From positions 2,666,001 through 2,730,000 of the forward strand of contig NZ_CP089312.1 in NCBI RefSeq assembly GCF_021545335.1: a stretch of 64,000 bases of DNA, given 5' to 3'. The DNA comes from Streptomyces sp. GQFP. Its GTDB lineage: Bacteria; Actinomycetota; Actinomycetes; Streptomycetales; Streptomycetaceae. The position numbers and the translations under genes are program-made. Positions within the stretch are counted from its first letter, which is position 1. Every line of letters starts with the position of its first letter. Under the pieces are notes generated by a model. The model saw only the letters and a program-made list of their open reading frames with translations. It searched no databases and was not told where the DNA came from. Positions 55,001 to 64,000 of this stretch are shown here, one piece after another.

Positions 55001-57801
55001 ATGCCCGCCACGCACCACTCGGCACCACCCCCGACCCCCACCCCCGGCATACCCCCGACGGCCACCACCGTCCCGTCGGCGGCAAACCAGGGGACACCCT
55101 CCCCTGCCCCGGAGAAACCCTCCCCCACCCTGGAGACACCCTCCCCGGCCCCGAAGACGTCCGCCGAGACACCACCGGAGACCTCTTCCGCCACCCGATC
55201 CACGCCACCAGAGAGCTCCTCCGCCACCCGGTCCACGCCACCGGAGCAGCCCTCCAGCACCGGTCCGACATCCCCGGACACACCGCCGGCCACCGCTCCG
55301 ACAGCCCCCGGAATGCCCTCAAGCACCGCGTCGACCGCGCCCGACACGCCTTCAAGCGCTGCTTCCTCAGACCCGGGCACGCCCTCCAGCACCGCATCGA
55401 CCACCCCCGACACACCCTCCAGCGCTCCTCCCTCAGCCCCGGGCACGCCCTCCAGCACCGCATCGACCACCCCCGACACACCCTCCAGCGCTCCTCCCTC
55501 AGCCCCGGACACACCCTCCAGCACCGCATCGACAGCCCCAGACACGCCCCTCACCGCCGCTCCGCCGCCCGGGGACACCCCGGCCGTCGCCGACCACCAG
55601 CCGGACCCGGACACCCCGGCCGGCAAGGGCCGACCGACGCCGGACACGCCCTCCCTAACCGGCCAACGTTCCTCGAACGCACCGGCCACCACCGGCCAAC
55701 CCGCCTCGAAGACACCCCCCGCCGCCCGGCCGGCCGCTGAGCCGGCCGCGGTCACGACTCCGGCCCCGGAAACTCCGGCCCACCCGGCGGAGCCTCCCGC
55801 CGCCCCCCTCACCGAGGACACCGCAGTCGGCCGTATCCCCGTCCTGGACGTACGCCCCCTCGTCCTGAACGGGCGCCGCCCGGCGAAGGCAGTGGTCGGC
55901 GAGGCCTTCGAGGTCTCGGCCACCGTCTTCCGCGAGGGCCATGACGCCGTCGCCGCGAACGTCGTGCTCCGGGATCCGAAGGGCCGCCCCGGCCGTTGGA
56001 CGCCGATGCGTGAACTCGCCCCGGGTACCGACCGCTGGGGCGCCACCGTCGAGGCCGACGCGCCCGGTGAGTGGACGTACACCGTGGAGGCCTGGGGCGA
56101 TCCGATCAGCACCTGGCGGCATCACGCGGGCATCAAGATCCCGGCCGGGATCGACACGGAGCTGGTGCTGGCGGAAGGCGCACAGCTGTACGAGCGTGCA
56201 GCCACCGGCGTACCGAAGAACAAAGGCAAGCGGGCGGTGATCCTGACCGCCGCCGAGGCCCTCCGGGACACCGAACGCCCACCGGCGGCCCGGCTGGCCG
56301 CGGCCCTCACACCTGCCGTGAACAAGGTGCTGCGCCGGCATCCGCTGCGTGAACTGATCACCGCCAGTGAGCCGTTGAAGCTCGTCGTGGAGCGGGAGCG
56401 GGCTCTGTACGGGGCCTGGTACGAGTTCTTCCCCCGATCCGAGGGGACCGTGCAGCAGCCGCACGGGACGTTCCGCACCGCCGCGCGGCGGCTGGCGTCG
56501 ATCGCCGCGATGGGCTTCGACGTCCTCTACCTCCCCCCGATCCACCCCATCGGCCACACCTTCCGCAAGGGCCCCAACAACACCCTCTCCGCCACCCCCG
56601 ACGACGTCGGCGTCCCCTGGGCGATCGGCTCCGAGGACGGCGGCCACGACGCCGTCCACCCCGACCTCGGCACCCTCGACGACTTCGACTTCTTCGTCGC
56701 CGAGGCCGCCCGCCACGGCCTGGAAGTCGCCCTCGACTTCGCCCTCCAGTGCTCACCCGACCACCCCTGGGTGCAGAAACACCCCCAGTGGTTCCATCAC
56801 CGGCCGGACGGCACGATCGCCTACGCGGAGAACCCGCCAAAGAAGTACCAGGACATCTACCCCATCGCCTTCGACGCCGACCTCCCCGGCCTCATCACGG
56901 AGACCGTCCGCGTGCTGCGGCACTGGATGGACCACGGGGTACGGATCTTCCGCGTCGACAACCCGCACACCAAACCGGTCGTCTTCTGGGAACAGGTCAT
57001 CGCGGACATCAACCGCACCGACCCCGACGTGATCTTCCTGGCGGAGGCCTTCACCCGGCCCGCGATGATGCACACCCTCGCCCAGACCGGCTTCCAGCAG
57101 TCCTACACCTACTTCACCTGGCGCAACACCAAACCCGAGCTCACCGAATACCTCACCGAACTGTCCGGGGACGCCGCCGCGTACATGCGCCCGAACTTTT
57201 TCGTCAACACCCCCGACATCCTCCACGCGTACCTTCAGCAGGGCGGGCGTCCCGCTTTCGAGGCCCGTGCCGTCCTGGCCGCCACCCTCTCCCCCACCTG
57301 GGGCGTCTACAGCGGCTACGAACTCTGCGAGAACACCCCTCTGCGCGAGGGCAGCGAAGAATACCTGGACTCCGAGAAATACCAACTGCGTACCCGTGAT
57401 TGGGAGTCGGCGGAACGTGACGGACGTAGCATCGCGCCATTGATAGCCACGCTCAACGCGATCCGGCGGCGCAGCCCGGCCCTGCGGCAGCTGCGCGACC
57501 TCCATTTCCACCACGCGGATCAGGAGGCGGTGATCGTCTACTCGAAACGCCGGGGATCGAACACGGTTCTGGTGGTCGTGAACCTCGACCCTCACCACAC
57601 CCAGGAGGCGACGGTCTCGTTGGACATGCCGCAACTCGGCCTGGACTGGCATGAGTCCGTGCCGGTACGCGACGAGCTGACCGGCGAGACCTACCCATGG
57701 GGCAGGACGAACTATGTGCGCCTGGAACCGGGCACCCGCCCCGCGCACATCCTGACCGTCCTGCGACCGTCCACCCCGCAGATCGGAGGGTCACCCACAA
57801 C

Positions 57802-57805
<4 letters not shown>
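55001..57805 (+). CDS. glgE: Maltose-1-phosphate maltosyltransferase with long N-terminal extension
   Basis: 934 residues. The C-terminal about 670 are GlgE, which adds maltosyl units from alpha-maltose-1-phosphate to glucan ends. Asp653 (RVDNPHTKP) and Glu682 (LAEAFTRP) fit the nucleophile and acid at positions 394 and 423 of the S. coelicolor enzyme, giving an offset of 259. The first about 260 residues are not present in that enzyme: they are rich in Pro, Thr, Ser, Ala and end in Pro-rich repeats, so they are likely disordered. ATG at 55001 with AGGAG 5 bases upstream; an upstream ATG at 54887 is unlikely. First gene of glgE-treS, with which it overlaps (ATGA). Confidence 0.92.
55307..55550 (+). 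repeat. 66-base repeats in the glgE 5' region
   Basis: Units start at 55307, 55373, 55439 and 55505 (last incomplete). The second and third are almost identical over 66 bases; the first is diverged. Each encodes about 22 residues of the [10 protein letters not shown] type, repeated in the protein as [10 protein letters not shown] modules. Because 66 is divisible by 3, copy number can change without a frameshift. Confidence 0.9.
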
Positions 57806-59505
<1,700 letters not shown>

Positions 59506-59647
59506 CGCTACGGCCACGCCGCTCTGGTGATCGGAACCCGCGGCGGTCCAGCCCAGCCGCGGACAGGACACGCCACCGTCTTGAGTGACGTGCACGTCAA
59601 TGGTTCCGGCTGCGCAACTCGCCTGAAACGGCCCCTGGCCACAATTG

Positions 59648-59677
59648 AGGGCGGGGCGGTTTTCACCGCCCCGCCCT
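59648..59677 (+). terminator. Hairpin between treS and maltokinase
   Basis: Perfect 13-base stem (AGGGCGGGGCGGT and complement) with a TTTC loop, 142 bases past the treS stop and 46 bases before the maltokinase ATG. It may end glgE-treS transcription, or partly limit read-through. No coding sequence is supported in 59506-59723. Confidence 0.75.
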
Positions 59678-59723
59678 GGGCACGCATCAGTCACACCCCG
59701 CCCCGGGGAAAGGACGCGACGCC

Positions 59724-61175
59724 ATGTCGGAAGCCGCCACCCGCTCCGCCACGACAAGTCCCGACCTCCTCGCGTCCCTTGATCCACTGCTGCGGGAATG
59801 GCTGCCGAGACAGCGCTGGTTCGCCGGCAAAGGACGCCCGGTCACCGGGTTCTCCCTGGTGGCGGCCACCGAACTGCTGCCGGTCACGACACAGCTGGGC
59901 CTGTACCACCTCCTCGTACGCGCCCATCAGCCCGCGCTGCAAGGGCCCGGGGACTGCTACCAGCTCCTCATAGGCATACGCGAGGCGCTCCCGCCCCGGC
60001 TGGCGCCCGCGCTCATCGGCCATGTGGACCGGGGCCCGCTGACCGGACGCACGGTGTACGACGCCCTCTACGACGCCCGGCCCGCCGAAGTGCTCCTGGA
60101 GGCGATGCGCACCCGGGCCAGGATCGGCGCCCTGCGTTTCGACCGGGACGGGAGCGGGAGCGGCGAGGGCGGGACCGGGGACGACGGTGAGGGCGAGGGC
60201 GAGATACCGGTGGGGCTGGTGGCCCGGGTGGTCACCTCGGAGCAGTCCAACTCGTCGATCGTCTACGGAGATACGTTCATCCTGAAACTGCTCCGCCGGG
60301 TCGTACCGGGCGTCAACCCCGACCTGGAACTGCCGCTGGCGCTGGCCCGCGAGGGCTGCCCCCGGGTACCGGCCCCGGTGGCGTGGATACGCGCCGACGA
60401 CCCCGAGGCGACCCAGACCCACCACGACATGGCCGCGAGCGCCGAGGACAGCTACGTACTCGGCGTCCTCCAGCCCTTCGTACGGGGTGCGGCCGACGGC
60501 TGGGAGCTGGCGTTGCGCGAGCTGGCCAAGGGGGAGGACTTCAGCGCGGAGGCGCGGGCGCTCGGGCGGGCCACCGCCGAGGTGCATCTGGCGCTCGCCC
60601 GCGCCCTGCCGACCGTGACCCTGGGGCACGCGCAGCTGCGTCCGCTGGTCGACGGCATGATCGAACGCCTGGACGCGGCGATCCAGGCGGTACCGGCGCT
60701 GCATCCGTACGGGCCCGGTCTGCGCTCGGCGTACGAGGCGCTGGCCGACCTCGCCGCCGAGGGCGAGACCTGGACGGCTCAGCGGATCCACGGCGATCTG
60801 CACCTCGGGCAGTGTCTGCGGTCGCCGTCCGGTCAGTGGTCGCTGATCGACTTCGAGGGCGAGCCGTCGAAGCCGCTCGCGGAACGGCGGCTGCCGCAGC
60901 CCCCGGCCCGGGACATCGCGGGCATGCTCCGCTCCTTCGACTACGCGGCCCACTCGCTCCGCCCCCACCTCCCCGGCTGGGCGGCGAAGTGCCGGGCCGC
61001 GTACTGCGCCGGGTACGCGGAGACCAGCGGCCGGGATCCGCGTACCGATCCGGTGCTGCTGCGGGCGTACGAGACGGACAAGGCGGTCTACGAGGTGGTG
61101 TACGAGGCACGGCACCGCCCCGACTGGCTGCCCGTGCCGATGTCGGCGGTACACCGGCTGGCCGCACCCGACTGA
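59724..61175 (+). CDS. Maltokinase (Pep2/Mak)
   Basis: 483 residues. Actinobacterial maltose kinase that makes maltose-1-phosphate for GlgE using ATP. Features are the N-terminal LREWLPRQRWFAGKGRP motif, an N-lobe with FILKLLRRVVPGVNPDLEL (the phosphate-anchoring lysine in LKLL), HGDLHLGQ as catalytic loop, and IDFEGEP as metal-binding motif, as in the aminoglycoside-kinase-like fold. An acidic/Gly-rich insertion (about 150-163) follows the first lobe. ATG at 59724, 218 bases after treS across a hairpin; glgB begins 57 bases downstream. Known in this family as pep2/mak. Confidence 0.93.
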   Translation: MSEAATRSATTSPDLLASLDPLLREWLPRQRWFAGKGRPVTGFSLVAATELLPVTTQLGLYHLLVRAHQPALQGPGDCYQLLIGIREALPPRLAPALIGHVDRGPLTGRTVYDALYDARPAEVLLEAMRTRARIGALRFDRDGSGSGEGGTGDDGEGEGEIPVGLVARVVTSEQSNSSIVYGDTFILKLLRRVVPGVNPDLELPLALAREGCPRVPAPVAWIRADDPEATQTHHDMAASAEDSYVLGVLQPFVRGAADGWELALRELAKGEDFSAEARALGRATAEVHLALARALPTVTLGHAQLRPLVDGMIERLDAAIQAVPALHPYGPGLRSAYEALADLAAEGETWTAQRIHGDLHLGQCLRSPSGQWSLIDFEGEPSKPLAERRLPQPPARDIAGMLRSFDYAAHSLRPHLPGWAAKCRAAYCAGYAETSGRDPRTDPVLLRAYETDKAVYEVVYEARHRPDWLPVPMSAVHRLAAPD

Positions 61176-61232
61176 CCTCCCGCCTCGCTCCCCGCCCCGC
61201 CCGTTCCACCTCATCCTCGGAGGCCCCCGCCC

Positions 61233-63719
61233 GTGACCCCGCGCCACCCGTCCAGCGGTCCCAAGAAGAAGACGTCCGCGAAGAAGGATCCCGAGAAGAA
61301 GAACGGGAAGACGAACGGGAAGACGAAGGCGGCGAAGAAGTTGGAGCAGAAAGAGTCGGCGCAGGAAAAGCCGGAGCAGAAGAGGCCGGAGCAGGAGAAG
61401 CCGGAGCAGGAGAAGTCCGCCCCGCAGCCGGTCGAGGCCGCTCCCGAGAGCCCTGCCTCCGCAAGCCCTGCTTCCGAGAGCCCCGCTCCTGAGAGCCCCG
61501 CCCCCGAGGACACCGTGGCCGTTGTTCCCCTCACCTCCCCGGCGATGGACGCCTCCGACCGCGAACGGCTGCTGGCCGGCACGCATCACGATCCGCACTC
61601 CGTCCTGGGCGCGCACGAGCTGCCGGGCGGGGTCGCTTTCCGGGTGCTGCGGCCGTACGCGCTGTCGGTGACCGTCGTGTCGGGGGATCTGCGGACCGAG
61701 CTGCACGACGACGGGGACGGTTTCTTCTCGGGTGCGCTGCCGCTGCGGGGCGTTCCGGAGTACCGGCTGGTCATCGCGTACGACGGCCAGGTGGTGGAGA
61801 CGGAGGACGCGTACCGGCTGCTGCCCGCGCTGGGTGATCTGGACCTGCATCTGATCGGCGAGGGCCGGCACGAGGAGCTGTGGCGTGCCCTGGGCGCCGA
61901 GCCGATGACCCACCAGGGCGTCACCGGCACCCGGTTCACCGTGTGGGCGCCGAACGCGCGCGGGGTGCGGGTGACCGGGGGCTTCAACTTCTGGGACGGC
62001 ACGGCGTATCCGATGCGTTCGCTGGGCGCGACCGGGGTCTGGGAGCTGTTCGTGCCGGGCATCGGCGAGGGCGAGCTGTACAAGTTCGAGATCACCCGCC
62101 CGGACGGTTCGAAGACACTGCGGGCGGACCCGATGGCCCGGCGGACCGAGGTGCCGCCCAACACGTCGTCCATCGTGCACAGTTCGCGCCATGAGTGGCA
62201 GGACGAGGAGTGGCTGGCCCGGCGGGCGGAGACCCCGGCCCACGAGGCGCCCTTCTCGATCTACGAGATTCATCTGGCGTCGTGGCGCCCTGGTCTGACG
62301 TACCGTCAACTCGCCGAGCAACTCCCCGCCTATGTACGGGACATGGGCTTCACGCATGTGGAGCTGATGCCGGTCGCTGAGCATCCCTTCGGGGGTTCAT
62401 GGGGTTACCAGGTCACCGGGTTCTACGCGCCCACGGCTCGCCTCGGCACCCCGGACGACTTCAAGTACCTGGTGGACGCCCTTCACCAGGCCGGTATCGG
62501 CGTACTGATGGACTGGGTCCCCGCTCACTTCCCGCGCGACGACTGGGCGTTGGCCGAGTTCGACGGGCGCACGCTGTACGAGCACGAGGATCCGCTGCGT
62601 GCCGCCCACCCGGACTGGGGGACCCTGGAGTTCGACTACGGTCGGCGGGAGGTGCGCAACTTCCTTGTGGCGAACGCCCTTTACTGGTGCGAGGAGTTCC
62701 ACATAGACGGGCTGCGCGTCGACGCGGTCGCCTCGATGCTCTACCTCGACTACTCGCGCGAGCCGGGCCAGTGGGTGCCGAACGAGCACGGCGGCCGGGA
62801 GAACCTGGACGCGGTCGCCTTCCTCCAGGAGATGAACGCGACGGTGTACCGGCGGGTGCCGGGCGTGGTGACGATCGCCGAGGAGTCCACGGCGTGGGAC
62901 GGTGTCACCCGGGCCACGCACCACACCGGGCCCGGCGGTTTCGGCGGCCTCGGCTTCGGGCTGAAGTGGAACATGGGCTGGATGCACGACTCGCTCGGCT
63001 ACGTCCAGCACGACCCGGTCCACCGCAAGCACCACCACCACGAGATGACGTTCTCCATGGTGTACGCGTACAGCGAGAACTACGTCCTGCCGATCTCGCA
63101 CGACGAGGTGGTCCACGGCAAGGGCTCTCTGGTGTCGAAGATGCCGGGCGACTGGTGGCAGCAACGGGCCAACGAGCGGGCGTACCTGGCCTTCATGTGG
63201 TCGCACCCTGGCAAGCAACTCCTCTTCATGGGCCAGGAGTTCGCCCAGGGCGCCGAGTGGTCGGAGGCGCACGGCCCCGACTGGTGGCTGCTGGATCCGG
63301 CGTACGGCGCGGAGCCGGACCACAGGGGTGTACGGGACCTGGTGCGCGACCTGAACACGGTGTACCGGGACACCCCGGCGCTCTGGCAGCAGGACACGCT
63401 GCCGTCGGGCTTCGAGTGGCTGGTCGGGGACGCGGCGGAGGACAACGTCTTCGCCTTCGTCCGCTACGACGCGGAGGGCACCCCGCTGATCTCGATCAGC
63501 AACTTCTCGCCGGTCGTCCGCCACGACTACCGCATCGGCGTCCCGGACACGGTCCCTGCCTGGCACGAGGCCCTGAACACGGACGCGTCCCGCTACGGCG
63601 GCGCCGACATCCACAACCCCGCCCCGCTGAAACCGGACCCTCAGCCCTGGCACGGCCGCGCGACCAGCATCCATGTGACGCTGCCGCCGCTGGCGACGGT
63701 GTGGCTGCGGCCGGCGTAA
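61233..63719 (+). CDS. glgB: 1,4-alpha-glucan branching enzyme with charged N-terminal extension
   Basis: 828 residues; most GlgB proteins have about 730. The C-terminal part has a carbohydrate-binding N domain ([14 protein letters not shown]) then CBM48 and a GH13 barrel with GLRVDAVAS (nucleophile Asp497), TIAEEST (acid Glu550) and [12 protein letters not shown]. It adds alpha-1,6 branches to GlgE glucan. The first about 95 residues are Lys/Glu then Pro/Ala/Ser-rich ([14 protein letters not shown], repeated KPEQE units), probably disordered. The GTG at 61233 was chosen; its site is weak (GGAGGC about 10 bases upstream), so later starts are possible. Last gene of the synthesis block. Confidence 0.93.
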   Translation: MTPRHPSSGPKKKTSAKKDPEKKNGKTNGKTKAAKKLEQKESAQEKPEQKRPEQEKPEQEKSAPQPVEAAPESPASASPASESPAPESPAPEDTVAVVPLTSPAMDASDRERLLAGTHHDPHSVLGAHELPGGVAFRVLRPYALSVTVVSGDLRTELHDDGDGFFSGALPLRGVPEYRLVIAYDGQVVETEDAYRLLPALGDLDLHLIGEGRHEELWRALGAEPMTHQGVTGTRFTVWAPNARGVRVTGGFNFWDGTAYPMRSLGATGVWELFVPGIGEGELYKFEITRPDGSKTLRADPMARRTEVPPNTSSIVHSSRHEWQDEEWLARRAETPAHEAPFSIYEIHLASWRPGLTYRQLAEQLPAYVRDMGFTHVELMPVAEHPFGGSWGYQVTGFYAPTARLGTPDDFKYLVDALHQAGIGVLMDWVPAHFPRDDWALAEFDGRTLYEHEDPLRAAHPDWGTLEFDYGRREVRNFLVANALYWCEEFHIDGLRVDAVASMLYLDYSREPGQWVPNEHGGRENLDAVAFLQEMNATVYRRVPGVVTIAEESTAWDGVTRATHHTGPGGFGGLGFGLKWNMGWMHDSLGYVQHDPVHRKHHHHEMTFSMVYAYSENYVLPISHDEVVHGKGSLVSKMPGDWWQQRANERAYLAFMWSHPGKQLLFMGQEFAQGAEWSEAHGPDWWLLDPAYGAEPDHRGVRDLVRDLNTVYRDTPALWQQDTLPSGFEWLVGDAAEDNVFAFVRYDAEGTPLISISNFSPVVRHDYRIGVPDTVPAWHEALNTDASRYGGADIHNPAPLKPDPQPWHGRATSIHVTLPPLATVWLRPA

Positions 63720-63728
63720 CAGCAGTTG

Positions 63729-64000
63729 CTAGGGCGGCGGGCCAGGGAGCCTGACCGTGACGACGAGACCGCCGGTGGGGCGGCTGGCGAGGTCGAGGGT
63801 GCCGTCGTGGGCGCGGACGATGCTGTGCACGATGGCCAGGCCGAGGCCGGCGCCGGCGTGTTCGTCGGTGCGTACGCGTTCCGTTCCGCGCTGGAAGGGT
63901 TCGGTGAGGGTCGGTACCAGTTCCGGGGGCAGCTGAGGGCCCGTGTTCTCGACGCGCAGGACGCTCGTGTCGCCGTACGCCTCGGTGTGGACCGTCACGG
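63729..64000 (-). CDS. Sensor histidine kinase, C-terminal fragment
   Basis: The last 90 codons of a histidine kinase; the reading frame is open through the window edge on the minus strand. The GHKL ATPase C-terminal features are clear: LTEPFQRG (F-box), GAGLGLAIVHSIVRAHDG (G2 box), and the final GGLVVTVRLPG strand. It is convergent with glgB, with 9 bases between the stops. The start and sensor domain are beyond the window. Confidence 0.9.
   Translation of the reverse strand, partial: VTVHTEAYGDTSVLRVENTGPQLPPELVPTLTEPFQRGTERVRTDEHAGAGLGLAIVHSIVRAHDGTLDLASRPTGGLVVTVRLPGPPP

Noticed and set aside
59691..62384. 897-codon minus-strand frame opposite maltokinase and glgB
   Set aside because: Low-complexity shadow with strings such as [15 protein letters not shown]; no domain.

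Overview
The window is chromosomal DNA of a Streptomyces. The signs are very high GC with almost exclusively G/C third codon positions, frequent GTG and TTG starts, GGAGG-type ribosome sites, many ATGA/GTGA/TGATG gene overlaps, lipoproteins and Tat substrates, and a gene order that, from memory, resembles the S. coelicolor stretch from the glycine-cleavage genes (about SCO5472) down to the GlgE-type glycogen cluster (about SCO5440). I saw no tRNA, rRNA, CRISPR array, insertion sequence or prophage.

Layout: 1-3877 carries one-carbon/serine metabolism (gcvT end, gcvH, glyA, sdaA). 3997-6991 is a coupled trio: a small anchored protein, an ECF sigma factor, and a membrane M48 metalloprotease with a C-terminal LysM domain and an early TTA codon. 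7002-9364 (minus) holds a J-domain protein with a coupled unknown, then a Gfo/Idh/MocA oxidoreductase. 9462-10852 is a second ECF sigma factor with a membrane partner. 11114-12466 has a GH25 lysozyme and a Crp/Fnr regulator. 12530-17292 (minus) is the most unusual region: a class III cyclase-TIR fusion, a double-TIR protein ending in a GUN4-like domain, and, sharing its stop codon by TGATG, a membrane SPFH/band-7 protein with internal repeats.

17582-26513 contains an EF-hand protein, a MerR regulator, a GNAT protein, a secreted scabin-type ADP-ribosyltransferase, a propeller lipoprotein coupled to a NodB-type deacetylase, an RsbW-like ATPase, an enoyl-CoA hydratase and two tandem L,D-transpeptidase lipoproteins. 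26676-31857 has glgX, two small coupled genes, and a sulfatase preceded by a cysteine-containing leader peptide and a hairpin. 31885-35468 is a NarL-type two-component pair plus an ABC-2 exporter. 35688-43377 encodes four half-size ABC exporters in two heterodimeric pairs with complementary degenerate ATP sites; the first carries tandem and dispersed repeats in its interdomain linker. 43675-47781 has two secreted M4 metalloproteases sharing an upstream element. Next come a DUF1990 protein and a receptor-like Ser/Thr kinase with peptidoglycan-binding and ricin-type domains.

50633-63719 is the storage-glucan block: glgP (minus), a subtilisin-like protease, then glgE-treS-maltokinase-glgB. TreS interconverts trehalose and maltose, the kinase makes maltose-1-phosphate, GlgE polymerises it, GlgB branches the product, and GlgP and GlgX break it down. 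GlgE and GlgB both carry long low-complexity N-terminal extensions. The window ends inside a histidine kinase on the minus strand.
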